Assembly (NCBI GenBank): GCA_006937955.1
Contig: SSNP01000025.1
Span: 255,761-319,760, forward strand
Direction: 5' to 3'
Length of the DNA stretch: 64,000 nucleotides
From: Pachypanchax playfairii
Lineage: Eukaryota; Chordata; Actinopteri; Cyprinodontiformes; Aplocheilidae
The notes under the pieces are model-generated. The model searched no databases, was not told the origin of the DNA, and saw only the letters and a list, made by a program, of their open reading frames with translations. Below are positions 61,201-64,000 of this stretch, piece after piece; within the stretch, counting starts at the first letter, position 1, and each line of letters opens with the position of its first letter. Both the position numbers and the translations under genes were made by a program.

Positions 61201-63333
61201 ATCCACCTCAGAGAAAATCATATGTAGACCTTTCATCGGCTCACTAGTGAAGACAAATTGCCAGCTTGTTTCGGAAGGAGGTGGAGGGTGTATGCGAGGA
61301 GGGCCTCGAGAGAGTGATTCATATTAATGGTTAGCTGGCAGAGGAGAGCAGGCTGCATATACAAACTCCATTAGCAGTTTAGGCTGAAGTGACCTGGCTG
61401 TGCCACCGGGAGCTGAACACATGAGAACGGTGTCTGGAGAGGAAGAGGAGGCTGATGATGAAGAGTTTAGAAAGAGTTGCAGGTGCAGGGTGTGTGTGTA
61501 ATGAGAGTCTAATTCACTTACATCCTTGGAATTCTTTATCAACATATTAAATTTGTGACAGTCACATCAGCATTAATGAGAAACACTGGCCCTTGTCATC
61601 AAGTGAGACACATTTTAGTTTGATTTAAATATTATAATATTATATAAAATGGGAGAAATTGTCTTTTAACTTACAGAAAGGCAAACATTGGCAGAATAAT
61701 GTGTCTCCTACTTGTTAAAAAAAACTTAATATTTAAAATCAAAGGAGAAAATGTCACAGAGTTAAGAATAAAACAGAATTCATCCTAAAAGCATTTGAAC
61801 ATGAGAATAACAGGAAAAAAAGACCCAATTTCAGCTGCCAGTGTTTGATATCAAGGTATCAGAGTGGTGTCAAAAAGACAAAGAGAAGTGAAGTTACATG
61901 CAAGGTCTTTATCTGGGGATTAAACCAAATTACTCATTAATCTGTCCCATGATAATTTAGATGTCTGTGTCTGGATAAAAGTGAAGGGTAAAAAGGTTGA
62001 CATTCGTTATCTGTGGATTTGCTTTTATTAATTCCTGTAGAACTCATTATAAAACTACCACATTCTGTTTGATTTATTCCACCTGGTGCCAAAAACAAAG
62101 CAATATTAAAGACATCGAAAGAAATGAGTCCCTTTAAAATGCACATAGAACATTGCTTTAATGATTCCAAATGTTTCTGGATCAGCTGCCAAAACCATAA
62201 ATTGTTTTTGTTGAAACTGTTGTAAAAATTTATGAGGCATTCAAATCTATATTTAGTAATGGACTTAATACAACAGATTAGAATAAAAAGCTTTTTTGTC
62301 CCTCAGCAAAGAAATTTACAACCCACAGAAAAACACAGAAAGAAAATGTTGACTTAGATATTATGAAATTATATCTAAATTCAGTGTATAATGGATGTGA
62401 ATAGTACATTAGGTTTTTATCAGTTGCAGGATTTTATGCAGATTATGCCACCATCATGTACATTTGTCACTTTGTTTTATCTACTAACTAAACCTCCAGC
62501 AAACTCGTGCATCACAGCGCGAAATAATGAGCACAACCATTATTATTTCTCAAAAACCTGCAGAGTCACATGAACAATGCTGGGTGAAATGATTATAAGA
62601 CACGATTCTCTCACAGTTTAAACTCCCAATCTGCATTCTCTCGCTCCTCTGAACATACTTGCACACAGATTTGTGGACAGAAGGTAACTCCTGTTCTCTC
62701 CACGCTCAGCAAGATCGATCCTCTTTATAGATTTCTCATTTTCATTTATCCTCCAGAAAACGCTTTTCTCCAATTCCAGGTCTTACAACAAATACCCCTG
62801 GATATCTACTCTCCTCTACATCCAAATAATCCCTCATCCCTCCATCCTCAAAAAAAAAAAAGGAAAAAAGGAGACACGGGCATCACTTCTGATTACTTTT
62901 GGAGTAAAACTGCTCAGCAACAGTTTATTAACAACATAGTAACAGACATGCACTATGTATTTCTGTTAAGGTTTGTGTAAATTCAAAACTCTAAACTCAG
63001 TCTGCTGTCAGAGTTTGTTATAAACATGTAGTTGCCCAAGGCTGCTGGATGGAAAGATGTGAAGACCATCTCTTGACCAGGTCGTAGGTTGACCTCTGGC
63101 GTTGTGATGACGAGGACGGACATCTCACACGCTCTGTCCTTAATGTTATCTCCTGCTGACATCACCAAGCTGCATTATGCTGTGACTTGCAATGTCTTTT
63201 CAATTACATCCTTGTCTTTTTATCTAGGTTCTCAGTTTGACATTGTAGTACCTGAGCCTAATTTTAGAACGCTCGTCTAAGTTTGAGCTGATTTTTATTC
63301 AAAAACAAGTTTGCAAGTATACAAATCTATTTT

Positions 63334-63660
63334 TTTTTTTATTTAATCTTTAATTTATAACCAGGCTAATTGGAGATTGAGATCTCTTTTAAAAGGGCAA
63401 CGTGGGCAAGAGGTTAGCAACACATGTTCAATACACAAGAGAATTTTACAAACAGTGAAAAATGTGATCAAAGAATCGTCAGTGATTTAGGTTTGATTTA
63501 GAAGGTCGGTTACAGGGTGCTGTCAATGGGATCCCAGCAACAGAATGGAACCATGTTTTCTGGTATTTATTATGGAATGAAAAGCTTCAATTGGGATGAG
63601 ATCAGATTTTTTTTTCAGATTATAAAGTGTCCCAATTAGAGGGGACAACAAATCTGAATG
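63334..63660 (+). repeat. old interspersed repeat remnant (class unassigned)
   Basis: ATAACCAGGCTAATTGGAGA, then TTGAGATCTCTTTTAAAAGG and GCAACGTGGGCAAGAGGTTA, then ACAGTGAAAAATGTGATCAA. From memory this order resembles a common fish repeat with a CCAGG...CATTGAGATC...TCTCTTTTTCAAGGG...GACCTGGCCAAGA layout. The boundaries are approximate. Confidence 0.45.
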
Positions 63661-64000
63661 CATGTTTCCCATATTCTATCTGAACTCTGATGTTATTAAC
63701 TGACTAACCTCTGGTGTATGTGAAAATATTATGATTTATTTACTTTTTGTTACACTGAAGACCAACTTCTGTGTGTACAAATGAGACTGGATCTGTAACA
63801 GTTCTAACGCCTGGGCGAGGAGGGAGAGCAGCAGTAAAGGACTGTGGCATGAAAATGGTACATGGCATTTTAATTTAAACACTAACTCCTGACAGATAGT
63901 TTGACACATAGTTTAAAAATAAGCTTCTAATTGTTTGCATCCGAAGGCTCAGCACCTTTTAACTGAGGAAGGACAAAAGCCGATTTCCAGATTTGGGGGA

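Larger units (their letters stand above)
52915..64000 (+). other. tafa5 intron 3 and/or downstream region
   Basis: From the exon 3 donor to the window end I find no exon that would give the expected Val-Ser-stop. Acceptor-like sites followed by short ORFs exist (exon starts at 54529, 54925 and 63228), but none gives that ending. The region holds SINE copies at 55.4-56.1 kb, a retroposon-tail fragment near 53.65 kb and an old repeat remnant near 63.3-63.7 kb. The last exon may lie beyond 64000. Confidence 0.6.

Overview
The window is vertebrate nuclear DNA, most likely from a ray-finned fish. The evidence is one intron-split vertebrate gene whose exons are 10-15 kb apart, AT-rich non-coding sequence with no long ORFs, and many short interspersed repeats of types common in teleosts: tRNA-headed SINEs, hAT-like MITEs and a Tc1-like remnant. 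I could not fix the species or assign the gene to the a or b paralog. Nothing prokaryotic, viral or CRISPR-like was seen.

Only one gene can be supported. It is a plus-strand orthologue of TAFA5 (FAM19A5), which encodes a small secreted cysteine-rich protein. Exon 1 (27523-27619) carries the start codon and signal peptide, in the form of the shorter human isoform. Exon 2 (42101-42250) and exon 3 (52787-52914) encode the mature cysteine-rich domain. The splice sites and codon phases agree, and together the exons give 125 codons. The human protein ends two residues (Val-Ser) after the matching point, so a tiny last coding exon is expected downstream; I could not identify it in the remaining 11 kb. 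The alternative longer-isoform first exon was not found either.

Layout. 1-26.5 kb is upstream non-coding DNA. It holds SINE copies, a purine-rich decayed coding-like stretch at 18.5-19.6 kb, and a repeat-dense block at 20.3-23.6 kb where MITEs sit inside SINEs. 26.57-27.65 kb is the CpG-rich promoter and leader of tafa5, with three short upstream ORFs. 27.6-42.1 kb is intron 1, 42.3-52.8 kb is intron 2, and 52.9-64 kb is intron 3 and/or downstream sequence. The introns hold SINEs, one clean MITE with an 8-bp target duplication, microsatellites and an 18-bp perfect inverted repeat. Almost all ORFs of 60-160 codons look like chance ORFs. I found no convincing new biological system. The best leads are the missing terminal exon, the nested transposon record, the purine-rich decayed gene-like region, the perfect hairpin and a coding-like minus-strand ORF near 63 kb.
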